A DNA stretch of 12,317 nt, taken from positions 98,426-110,742 of the forward strand of contig DJGH01000008.1 of the NCBI GenBank assembly GCA_002431635.1, read 5' to 3'. Shown here one piece after another: positions 7,702 through 12,317 of this stretch. Under the pieces are notes generated by a model. It saw only the letters and a list, made by a program, of their open reading frames with translations. It was not told where the DNA came from and did no database searches. Positions within the stretch are counted from its first letter, which is position 1. Each line of letters begins with the position of its first letter. The DNA is from Petrotoga sp. UBA5851 (lineage in GTDB: Bacteria; Thermotogota; Thermotogae; Petrotogales; Petrotogaceae). The position numbers and the translations under genes are program-made.

Positions 7702-8691
7702 TCATAGTGACTGTCTTAGAGTTATGATGGGTTCTATAAATACTGTTGAAGAAAGGTTAGGATTACAGTCCATTTTTTCATTCAACATGGTGATTCCAAG
7801 CCTTCCAAGAAGATATGGATTGAGTGCAACAGTTGTCAGGGGAGGTTTAAGGTACGACGAGAAGCTGAGATTGCCGTACCCTATGACTCCTATACTTTCA
7901 GGAACCGGTACTTTCATTTCTTCAAGGGAGTTTAACGCACCTTTTGCCAGCCAGTCGGTAGTGCAAAATATACATTGTTTTTCTTTTAAATTTTGGTTTT
8001 TAAAGAGCTCTATGGTTTTCCCGTATCCGGATTTTTCATCAAAATCGCTGCATTCATGAATTGTATAGGATACAGCTTCATCATTTCGAACAACAGATAT
8101 AAACCCGTCGATTCTATCCTTAAATGTTTTCAGTGAAAGTGAGCCTGTTATGATGGATATATTTTTGTATCCTTTATCTAAAACGGTTTTTCCAACTAAC
8201 TGGCCGCCTCTGTGGTTATCGTTGTTAATGGATGTAAAAGCTTCAAGGCCCTTATAATTACCAATTTGAACACATGGAATGTCAAGTCTTTTTATAAAGG
8301 TAATAAGTTCTTCAGGCATAGGAATTCCGCAGAGTATTATTCCGTTCACTTTCGATACAGGTAAAAGTGCACGCTTATAGCTTTCTTTTGATCTGATACT
8401 TTGTACCAGACAGTGAAGACTTTCTTTTTTTGAACCTTCGAGTGCCCCCTGAAGAAAAACAGAAAAAAACTCATCATTTTCAACAGATTTTTGCGGATTT
8501 GCAATAATAATGAGTATTATTCTGTTGCAAAGAGCAATATCTTCTTCATGCAAATAATTCATTTTTTTTGCTGTCTGAATAACTTTATTTTTGGTTTGTA
8601 TACTTATTCTCGGATTATTTTTCAATGCTCTTGACACTGTTGAAGGGGATAAATTGAGTTCCTTTGCAATATCAACTATAGTGGGCTTCAT
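7702..8691 (-). CDS. LacI-family transcriptional regulator of the sugar operon
   Basis: A 329-residue repressor with an N-terminal helix-turn-helix (TIVDIAKELNLSPSTVSRAL, residues 4-23) and a periplasmic-binding-protein-like effector domain (SINNDNHRGGQLVGKTVLDKG, then DRIDGF, TTDWLAKGALNSLEE, and VIGYGN). Start choice: AGGAGG (8698-8703) is 6 bases from the ATG at 8691 and directly abuts the ATG at 8697, so 8691 is preferred; a longer frame from 8769 would start inside the promoter. The hinge region after the headpiece reads NYLHEEDIALC instead of the usual YxPNxxAxxL helix, so DNA contact may differ from standard members. It is the first gene of the operon, which fits autoregulation with the imported or metabolised compound as inducer. 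Operator not known; a tandem repeat lies in its leader. Confidence 0.93.
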   Translation of the reverse strand: MKPTIVDIAKELNLSPSTVSRALKNNPRISIQTKNKVIQTAKKMNYLHEEDIALCNRIILIIIANPQKSVENDEFFSVFLQGALEGSKKESLHCLVQSIRSKESYKRALLPVSKVNGIILCGIPMPEELITFIKRLDIPCVQIGNYKGLEAFTSINNDNHRGGQLVGKTVLDKGYKNISIITGSLSLKTFKDRIDGFISVVRNDEAVSYTIHECSDFDEKSGYGKTIELFKNQNLKEKQCIFCTTDWLAKGALNSLEEMKVPVPESIGVIGYGNLSFSSYLKPPLTTVALNPYLLGRLGITMLNEKMDCNPNLSSTVFIEPIITLRQSL

Positions 8692-8697
8692 CGTCAT

Positions 8698-8703
8698 CCT
8701 CCT
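8698..8703 (-). promoter_or_regulatory. Ribosome binding site fixing the lacI start
   Basis: A perfect AGGAGG (minus strand) lies 6 bases from the ATG at 8691 and 0 bases from the ATG at 8697. It makes the shorter start (MKPTIVD) the functional one. Confidence 0.8.
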
Positions 8704-8719
8704 GTGCAATAATGTGCAA
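8703..8719. repeat. Tandem TGTGCAA direct repeat in lacI leader, possible operator
   Basis: Two exact copies of TGTGCAA (plus strand, 8703-8709 and 8713-8719) start exactly 10 bases apart, one helical turn, between the predicted transcription start and the ribosome binding site. Same-face tandem sites suit a DNA-binding protein. The first copy touches the ribosome binding site, so binding or RNA structure here could affect initiation. No function is shown. Confidence 0.4.
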
Positions 8720-8740
8720 ATGTACTTATAAAGCCGCCTT

Positions 8741-8769
8741 ATTCTAGCATTAAAAAAAAGGTAAATCAA
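8741..8769 (-). promoter_or_regulatory. Sigma-A type promoter of the sugar operon
   Basis: On the minus strand TTGATT (8764-8769) and TAGAAT (8741-8746) are separated by exactly 17 bases. The expected start of transcription is near 8734, about 43 bases before the lacI ATG. It is the only convincing promoter for the seven-gene operon. I see no clear cre-like catabolite site near it. Confidence 0.65.
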
Positions 8770-8808
8770 AACAGAAAATTGATGAAAATCAAAGGAAAAA
8801 CAAAATAA

Positions 8809-8832
8809 CGGCTTCTAATATAATAGAAGCCG
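8809..8832 (-). terminator. Rho-independent terminator after osmC-like gene
   Basis: A perfect 9-bp stem CGGCTTCTA / TAGAAGCCG with a 6-base loop is followed on the minus strand by TTATTTTGTTTTT. It lies about 110 bases after the OsmC-like stop and 40 bases before the lacI promoter, insulating the sugar operon from upstream transcription. On the plus strand no T run follows, so it works leftward. Confidence 0.75.
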
Positions 8833-8846
8833 CATTAATCGTTCTT

Positions 8847-8900
8847 AGTTTGTTATATAAAACATTTTAAGAAAATCTTTACTAGAAAAATATTTTACAG
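8847..8900 (+). repeat. Imperfect direct repeat, copy A (left of osmC-like gene)
   Basis: Begins AGTTTGTTATATAAAACATT, continues with an AAAATCTTTA block and ends ATTTTACAG. A related segment with the same blocks in the same order lies at 9529-9596, on the other side of the OsmC-like gene. All blocks are AT-rich, so relatedness is suggestive only. Part of this copy (8860-8871, AAACATTTTAAG) is also the left arm of a 12-bp inverted repeat whose right arm is at 8925-8936. Confidence 0.35.
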
Positions 8901-8944
8901 AAGGTACATATTAAGGTTATAAGCCTTAAAATGTTTGTCAGAAA

Positions 8945-9367
8945 TTACTTTACCAGTTCGTAATTAATTTCAACAATAACATTATTTTTTATTGCTTGGC
9001 AAACAGGTGAAACAACTTTTGCTCTTTTAATAACTTCATTCATATCATCAACGGTAATATCATCGGATTTTATATATATTTTCATATCTATTTCTTTTAA
9101 AGACAAAGGTGTCTCACAGCGTATACCTTCTATGTTTGCTTTATAAGTTGACACGTGTTTTCCTGATCTTCCCAAAAGAAAAACTATTGTGGTACTTACA
9201 CATCCGGCAAAACTCATAAGCAATGTTTCTAGACCTGAAAACCCTTTTCCTTCTCCAACGGGTGGTTCAAAATCGAATTGGATAGGACTATCTGGATTTG
9301 ATTCGGAAATTCCTTCAAAATGAACTTTTAAATCTTTTCGTTCAATACTGATCGATAAATTCTTCAT
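8945..9367 (-). CDS. OsmC/Ohr-family protein, probable organic peroxide reductase
   Basis: A 140-residue cytoplasmic protein of the OsmC-like fold, normal length. Family members use two redox cysteines to reduce organic hydroperoxides. Both expected cysteines are visible: C56 in SFAGCVSTT on the central helix and C123 in SPVCQAIKN near the C-terminus; a third, C84, is extra. GFSGLETLLMSFAGC is the typical OsmC helix, and the DDITVDDMNEVIKRAK segment precedes the second cysteine. It is closer to the general OsmC/YhfA type than to Ohr, so substrate preference is uncertain. GGGAGG lies 11 bases before the ATG, a somewhat long spacing. It is a single-gene transcript with its own promoter and terminator. 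Imperfect direct repeats flank it, so it may be a small cassette. Confidence 0.9.
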   Translation of the reverse strand: MKNLSISIERKDLKVHFEGISESNPDSPIQFDFEPPVGEGKGFSGLETLLMSFAGCVSTTIVFLLGRSGKHVSTYKANIEGIRCETPLSLKEIDMKIYIKSDDITVDDMNEVIKRAKVVSPVCQAIKNNVIVEINYELVK

Positions 9368-9437
9368 ATGTATTATTGCCTCCCTTTTTTATAAAGATAA
9401 AAAGAAAAAGTATTGAGATTGCAAATAGTCTAAATCA

Positions 9438-9465
9438 ATTCTACATAATAATGCAGAAAAAGCAA
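9438..9465 (-). promoter_or_regulatory. Probable promoter of osmC-like gene
   Basis: On the minus strand TTGCTT (9460-9465) and TAGAAT (9438-9443) are 16 bases apart, giving a leader of about 65 bases. I found no convincing PerR or OhrR operator. Confidence 0.4.
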
Positions 9466-9512
9466 GTATATTTGGTCATAGAATAAACTGTATTAAGTCA
9501 CATAATGACAGG

Positions 9513-9528
9513 TTTTACAACTGTAAAA
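9513..9528. promoter_or_regulatory. 16-base palindrome, possible operator
   Basis: TTTTACA-AC-TGTAAAA is a perfect 7+7 inverted repeat with a 2-base spacer, too tight to form an RNA hairpin, so it looks like a dimeric-protein site on DNA. It lies about 50 bases upstream of the OsmC-side -35 box and over 200 bases before the methyltransferase start. The regulator is unknown. Confidence 0.4.
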
Positions 9529-9596
9529 AGTTTTTATAAGACATTTTAAAGAAAAATATATGTAATAATCTTTATAAACATTAAATTATTTTACAG
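9529..9596 (+). repeat. Imperfect direct repeat, copy B (right of osmC-like gene)
   Basis: AGTTTTTATAAGACATTTTA, then AATCTTTATAA, then ATTTTACAG, matching copy A (8847-8900) in order but with about a dozen extra bases in the middle. A shorter relative (ACATTTTATAAAAAATC with ATCTTTATAA) lies upstream of the MATE gene at 12163-12186. Confidence 0.35.
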
Positions 9597-9740
9597 TCTC
9601 AATATTTTGTGACTTAAGCTATTTAAGCCCATGACCTTTGATGATATCTTTTTAACTTTTGAATTATGCTTTATCGAAAGAATTTGCAGTAGAATATTAA
9701 TTGTATAAAAATGGCTGATGGTATAGGAGGTTGTGAAGTA

Positions 9741-10532
9741 ATGGATTATATATTTGGCAACAAAAAAGCTTGGGAAGAAGCATTTGATCACAGATATACG
9801 AACTGGGGCGAAGATAATTACAAAATTTTATTGAATGAAAAACTTCCCTTTTTTTCTGATGATGTTATTAAAGAACTTACGAAGATTGATTTTAAGGGAA
9901 AGACTATTGCCCAATTTTGCTGTAATAACGGCAGGGAGTTGTTGTCTCTTATGCAGTTAGGCGCAGAATATGGTATCGGATTTGATATAGCAGAAAACAT
10001 AATCTTACAAGCACAAGAAACTGCTAAAAAAATTGGATGTAGAAACTGCGAATTTACTGCGCTTAATATACTGGATATAGGAAGTATCTATTCCAATAAA
10101 TTTGATTTTATTTTCTTTACTATTGGTGGAATAACGTGGTTTAAAGATTTAAATTTATTGTTTGGAAAAGTATCAGACTGTTTAAAGCCCGATGGAATAA
10201 TGTTTATCAATGATTTTCATCCTTTTGTAAATATGTTGCCATTACCAAAAGAGGATTCATACGATAAAGCTAATTTAAATAAAATTGCATATTCATATTT
10301 TAGAACTGAACCATGGATAGAAAATAATGGGATAAGCTACATAAGCCCATTTTATAAATCAAAAACATTCACTAGCTATACTCATACATTGTCTGATATT
10401 TTTAATTGCACTATAAATGCCGGAATGAAAATAAGAGCATTTTACGAATACGAGAAAGATGTTGGAATTGCTGGTGTATATGAAGATAAAGGTTTTCCAT
10501 TATCTTTAATTTTAATTGCAGAAAAAACATAA
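9741..10532 (+). CDS. Class I SAM-dependent methyltransferase, substrate unknown
   Basis: A 263-residue cytoplasmic methyltransferase with a Rossmann-like SAM fold. Motif I is AQFCCNNGRELLSL (57-70): the usual glycine-rich loop is replaced by CCNNGRE, a variant I recall from a known subgroup. Motif II is IGFDIAE with D82 for the SAM ribose, followed by LNILD (108-112) for the adenine pocket and KFDFIFF and LKPDGIMFINDF. The C-terminal half (EPWIENNG, YISPFYKSKTFTSYTHTLSD) probably forms the substrate lid. The start at 9741 is preferred over an in-frame ATG at 9711 because AGGAGG (9725-9730) lies 10 bases upstream of it and inside the longer version. The gene is visibly more AT-rich than the sugar operon and the MATE gene, and stands alone, which may mean separate acquisition. 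A small-molecule or antibiotic methyltransferase is possible; no evidence decides. Confidence 0.88.
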   Translation: MDYIFGNKKAWEEAFDHRYTNWGEDNYKILLNEKLPFFSDDVIKELTKIDFKGKTIAQFCCNNGRELLSLMQLGAEYGIGFDIAENIILQAQETAKKIGCRNCEFTALNILDIGSIYSNKFDFIFFTIGGITWFKDLNLLFGKVSDCLKPDGIMFINDFHPFVNMLPLPKEDSYDKANLNKIAYSYFRTEPWIENNGISYISPFYKSKTFTSYTHTLSDIFNCTINAGMKIRAFYEYEKDVGIAGVYEDKGFPLSLILIAEKT

Positions 10533-10601
10533 ATTTCCATTAATATAAAGGGTTTTATATTAATAAACTTATTGCCGGTTATGAAAAGCTTTTAAAAACA
10601 A

Positions 10602-10629
10602 AAAAGTCATCTTGAAAAAGATGACTTTT
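10602..10629. terminator. Hairpin terminator between methyltransferase and tRNA-Pro
   Basis: A perfect 12-bp stem AAAAGTCATCTT / AAGATGACTTTT with a GAAA loop. On the minus strand CTTTTTTGTTTTT follows, making it a strong terminator for tRNA-Pro and the MATE transcript. On the plus strand TTTT closes the stem, so it may also end methyltransferase transcription 70 bases after its stop. Confidence 0.8.
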
Positions 10630-10651
10630 GGTTAAGCATATAAGCTTATAA

Positions 10652-10727
10652 TGGTCGGGGCGACTGGATTTGAACCAGCGGCCTTCAGTTCCCGAAACTG
10701 ACGCGCTCCCACCTGCGCTACGCCCCG
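10652..10727 (-). tRNA. tRNA-Pro (anticodon CGG), CCA encoded
   Basis: 76 bases on the minus strand fold into a full cloverleaf: acceptor CGGGGCG/CGCCCCG, D stem GCGC/GCGC with an AGGTGGGA loop, anticodon stem TCAGT/ACTGA around TTCGGGA giving anticodon CGG (reads CCG, proline), a 5-base variable loop, and T arm GCTGG/CCAGT around TTCAAAT. Discriminator A, then encoded CCA. It lies 43 bases after the MATE stop codon and is followed by a terminator. Confidence 0.95.
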
Positions 10728-10745
10728 ATAAAAAGCACAATGATT

Positions 10746-10774
10746 ATTGTAACATATTTCGGAGAAAAAATCAA
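10746..10774 (-). promoter_or_regulatory. Promoter of tRNA-Pro, overlapping the MATE stop codon
   Basis: On the minus strand TTGATT (10769-10774) and TACAAT (10746-10751) are exactly 17 bases apart. The -35 covers the TGA stop of the MATE gene (10771-10773). Transcription would begin about 12 bases before the mature tRNA 5' end, so the tRNA does not depend on the efflux gene. Confidence 0.6.
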
Positions 10775-12147
10775 CCCTCTTCTACATGTTCTCCACTTAT
10801 TTTGTGAACCTTAACAATCTTCTTCTTCCAGTTTCCGAAAACCAGAAAGGCCATAGCCAGGAACATCGCCGATATATTACTTATGATCATGCCATAAAAA
10901 ATTCCCCTGAAACCATACTTTTCGGCTAAAATGGTTACTATAGGAATTCTTATTCCCCAAAGCCTTACTATATCTATTATAGTTGACTGAACAGTATGTC
11001 CTGAACCTCTCAAAGTATCCATAAATACTGCTAAGGTTGTAAAAAAAGGCAGTGAAAAGGAGATCAGTCTGAAGTAAATCTCTCCCATTTCAATTACCTT
11101 GGGGTCGTTTACAAAAAATTTTGTAACGTTATGTCCGAAAAAGAAAAGCAGGGTACTTACCGTCAATGCAACGGAAAATGTAAATATGGCTGCTTTTTTG
11201 ACTGTACGTGAGGCCAGATCGGGTTTATCTGCCCCAAGGAACTGTCCGATCATTGAAGCACATGCCAGAGATACTCCCGATGCAAAGTTTACCATAAGCT
11301 GGCTTATCTTCTGTCCGACTCCGTAAGCACTTACGACTTCAACCCCAAATCTGGAGACCACACCCATTATAAGGGTAAACCCAAGCGAGGTTACTGCCTG
11401 GCCGAACGAGGCAGGAAGCCCTATTTTTATTACCTGCATGATTGAGCCGAAATCAGGCTTGAAATCCTTTACTCTAAGTTTAAAACCGTACTTTCCGCTG
11501 AACATGAGATATGTAAAGTATACGGCTATTACAAAACGCGAAATAAAGGTTGCCACAGCGGCACCTGCAACTCCCTGTTTGAATCCGAATATAAAAATAG
11601 GATCAAGGACTACGTTCATCATTACCGATACAAAAGTTAATCTCAAGGCTATTACAGAGTTTCCCCAACCTCTGAGAATTCCTGAATTGAGCTGCATTAC
11701 AAACATGAAAGGAACTGAAGCCAGTTCTATTACCATATATGTGACCGCAAGGTCTATGGTGTATTTTGATAAAGCCATTTGGGAGACTATGGCTCTTGCA
11801 CTGAGTATTCCAACAAATGAAAAGACGGATGAAAGAACAAGAGTTGTAAGGATTGCCTGAGCAGCATTTTTTTCTGCCAGATCCTGCCGCTTCATTCCGG
11901 TATACTGGGCGATTATCGTTGATCCTGCCTGTGAGAAGCCTGCACCTAAAGCTATAAACACAAACATTATGGGTTGGGCTAGTGTGGGAGCAGAAAATTC
12001 AGCGGTACCAAGCTTGCCCAGGAAAAAAGCATCAGTAATGTTATACATAGTCTGAAGAAGGTTAGTCAAAACTAAAGGCCACGCCAATTTAAAAAGGGCC
12101 TTTCCGATAGAAGAATTAAGTATATCAACTTTTCCGTTGGATTGCAC
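10771..12147 (-). CDS. MATE-family multidrug efflux transporter (GTG start)
   Basis: A 458-residue inner-membrane antiporter with about twelve hydrophobic segments in two homologous halves, the usual size for MATE proteins that expel drugs or metabolites using a cation gradient. Family features include LFKLAWPLVLTNLLQTMYNI at the first membrane helix, TDAFFLGKLG after it, the second-half equivalent KIGLPASFGQAVTSLGFTL, and the RGSGHTVQSTIIDIVRLWG segment late in the protein. Both halves are intact. The start is GTG at 12147 (12145-12147 on the plus strand reads cac): AAGGAGG is 7 bases upstream and no ATG is better placed. The ribosome binding site lies in a short palindrome (GAGGACTCCTC on the minus strand). 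Leader of roughly 75 AT-rich bases, no riboswitch recognised. Substrate is not predictable. Confidence 0.94.
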   Translation of the reverse strand: MQSNGKVDILNSSIGKALFKLAWPLVLTNLLQTMYNITDAFFLGKLGTAEFSAPTLAQPIMFVFIALGAGFSQAGSTIIAQYTGMKRQDLAEKNAAQAILTTLVLSSVFSFVGILSARAIVSQMALSKYTIDLAVTYMVIELASVPFMFVMQLNSGILRGWGNSVIALRLTFVSVMMNVVLDPIFIFGFKQGVAGAAVATFISRFVIAVYFTYLMFSGKYGFKLRVKDFKPDFGSIMQVIKIGLPASFGQAVTSLGFTLIMGVVSRFGVEVVSAYGVGQKISQLMVNFASGVSLACASMIGQFLGADKPDLASRTVKKAAIFTFSVALTVSTLLFFFGHNVTKFFVNDPKVIEMGEIYFRLISFSLPFFTTLAVFMDTLRGSGHTVQSTIIDIVRLWGIRIPIVTILAEKYGFRGIFYGMIISNISAMFLAMAFLVFGNWKKKIVKVHKISGEHVEEG

Positions 12148-12229
12148 GAGGAGTCCTCCTTAACATTTTATAAAAAATCTTTATAATTAAAAAATAAATA
12201 TAACAATCTTTATGTATGCTGTGCTTACT

Positions 12230-12258
12230 ATTATACCATATTTTAAATGAGTAATAAA
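12230..12258 (-). promoter_or_regulatory. Extended -10 promoter of the MATE gene
   Basis: The minus strand reads TGGTATAAT, an extended -10 with a consensus TATAAT (12230-12235). The -35 at 17 bases (TTTATT, 12253-12258) is weak, as is common with extended -10 promoters. It faces away from the plus-strand promoter and overlaps its upstream half. Confidence 0.6.
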
Positions 12259-12269
12259 TGTGTTATAAT
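12241..12269 (+). promoter_or_regulatory. Extended -10 promoter for rightward gene at window edge
   Basis: TGTTATAAT (12261-12269) is an extended -10 with perfect TATAAT; the -35 position (around 12241-12247, TTTTAAA) is poor. It is back to back with the MATE promoter: the two -10 boxes are 28 bases apart and the -35 regions interleave. Confidence 0.55.
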
Positions 12270-12310
12270 AAATCAGTAAGGAGTTTAAGAAAAAAAGCCG
12301 GGGGTAGTGT

Positions 12311-12317
12311 ATGAAGT
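12311..12317 (+). CDS. Possible start of a rightward gene, cut by window edge
   Basis: ATGAAG begins at 12311, 6 bases after a GGGGG run (12300-12304) that could serve as a weak ribosome binding site, and about 40 bases after an extended -10 promoter. A better AAGGAG (12278-12283) is too far from this ATG. Only two codons are visible, so the product cannot be named. Confidence 0.3.

Larger units (their letters stand above)
9368..9740. other. Intergenic region between divergent osmC-like and methyltransferase genes
   Basis: About 370 AT-rich bases between two divergently transcribed genes. It holds the OsmC-side promoter (9438-9465), a 16-base palindrome (9513-9528), copy B of a direct repeat (9529-9596) and the methyltransferase ribosome binding site (AGGAGG, 9725-9730). 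TATAAA near 9705-9710 and TAGAAT near 9690 could be -10 boxes for the methyltransferase, but neither has a well-placed -35. I see no coding sequence; a minus-strand frame at 9591-9791 is AT-rich noise. Confidence 0.6.

Noticed and set aside
8692..8769. Longer LacI protein starting at 8769 or at 8697
   Set aside because: The first would begin within the -35 box of the promoter. The second has the ribosome binding site directly against its ATG with no spacing.
8809..8832. Inverted repeat as LacI operator
   Set aside because: It lies 40 bases upstream of the -35 box, has a 6-base loop typical of RNA, and is followed by T-rich sequence on the minus strand, so a terminator for the OsmC-like gene explains it.
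9711..9740. Methyltransferase start at 9711
   Set aside because: The AGGAGG at 9725-9730 lies inside this extension and serves the ATG at 9741; no ribosome binding site precedes 9711.
9591..9791. 66-residue minus-strand frame between osmC-like gene and methyltransferase
   Set aside because: It lies in AT-rich intergenic DNA, overlaps the methyltransferase start and has low-complexity content.
12148..12229. Riboswitch upstream of the MATE gene
   Set aside because: The leader is nearly all A and T with no stable multi-stem structure; only short repeats and a small palindrome at the ribosome binding site are visible.

Overview
The window looks like chromosomal DNA from a low-GC, Gram-positive bacterium, probably a clostridial Bacillota. 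This is inferred from the strong AGGAGG-type ribosome binding sites, the use of GTG and TTG starts, the hairpin-plus-T terminators, AT-rich intergenic DNA, a tRNA-Pro with an encoded CCA end, and Firmicute-type families (PadR, a DUF6512-like membrane protein, MATE). The species cannot be named from the sequence alone. I see no insertion sequence, CRISPR array, phage gene or rRNA.

Left edge (1-1302, plus strand): the end of a PadR-family regulator, then a small multi-pass membrane protein resembling DUF6512 behind its own promoter. The membrane protein's family match ends near base 1155. After that its reading frame runs about 114 bases antisense into the last gene of the next block.

Centre (1189-8769, minus strand): a seven-gene operon, read from right to left: LacI-type regulator, small TIM-barrel protein, ABC sugar-binding protein, two ABC permeases, FAD-dependent oxidoreductase, DUF4127 protein. 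A good promoter lies just upstream of lacI. The genes are tightly spaced (gaps of 15, 5, 75 and 10 bases, and overlaps of 4 and 8 bases), and the largest gap holds a GC-rich hairpin. The transporter clearly imports a carbohydrate or similar solute. No ATPase, glycoside hydrolase, sugar kinase or known catabolic enzyme is present. The three candidate processing proteins (TIM barrel, flavoprotein, DUF4127) have no function I can assign, so this is the best candidate for an undescribed pathway. The binding protein has a signal peptide but no lipobox cysteine, which is unusual for a monoderm.

Right part (8800-10532): an OsmC-like peroxide-defence protein (minus) with its own promoter and terminator, flanked by imperfect AT-rich direct repeats, and an AT-rich SAM-dependent methyltransferase (plus).

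Right edge (10600-12317): a hairpin terminator, tRNA-Pro(CGG) with its own promoter, a MATE efflux pump starting at GTG, and back-to-back promoters. The rightward promoter serves a gene that begins at the window edge.
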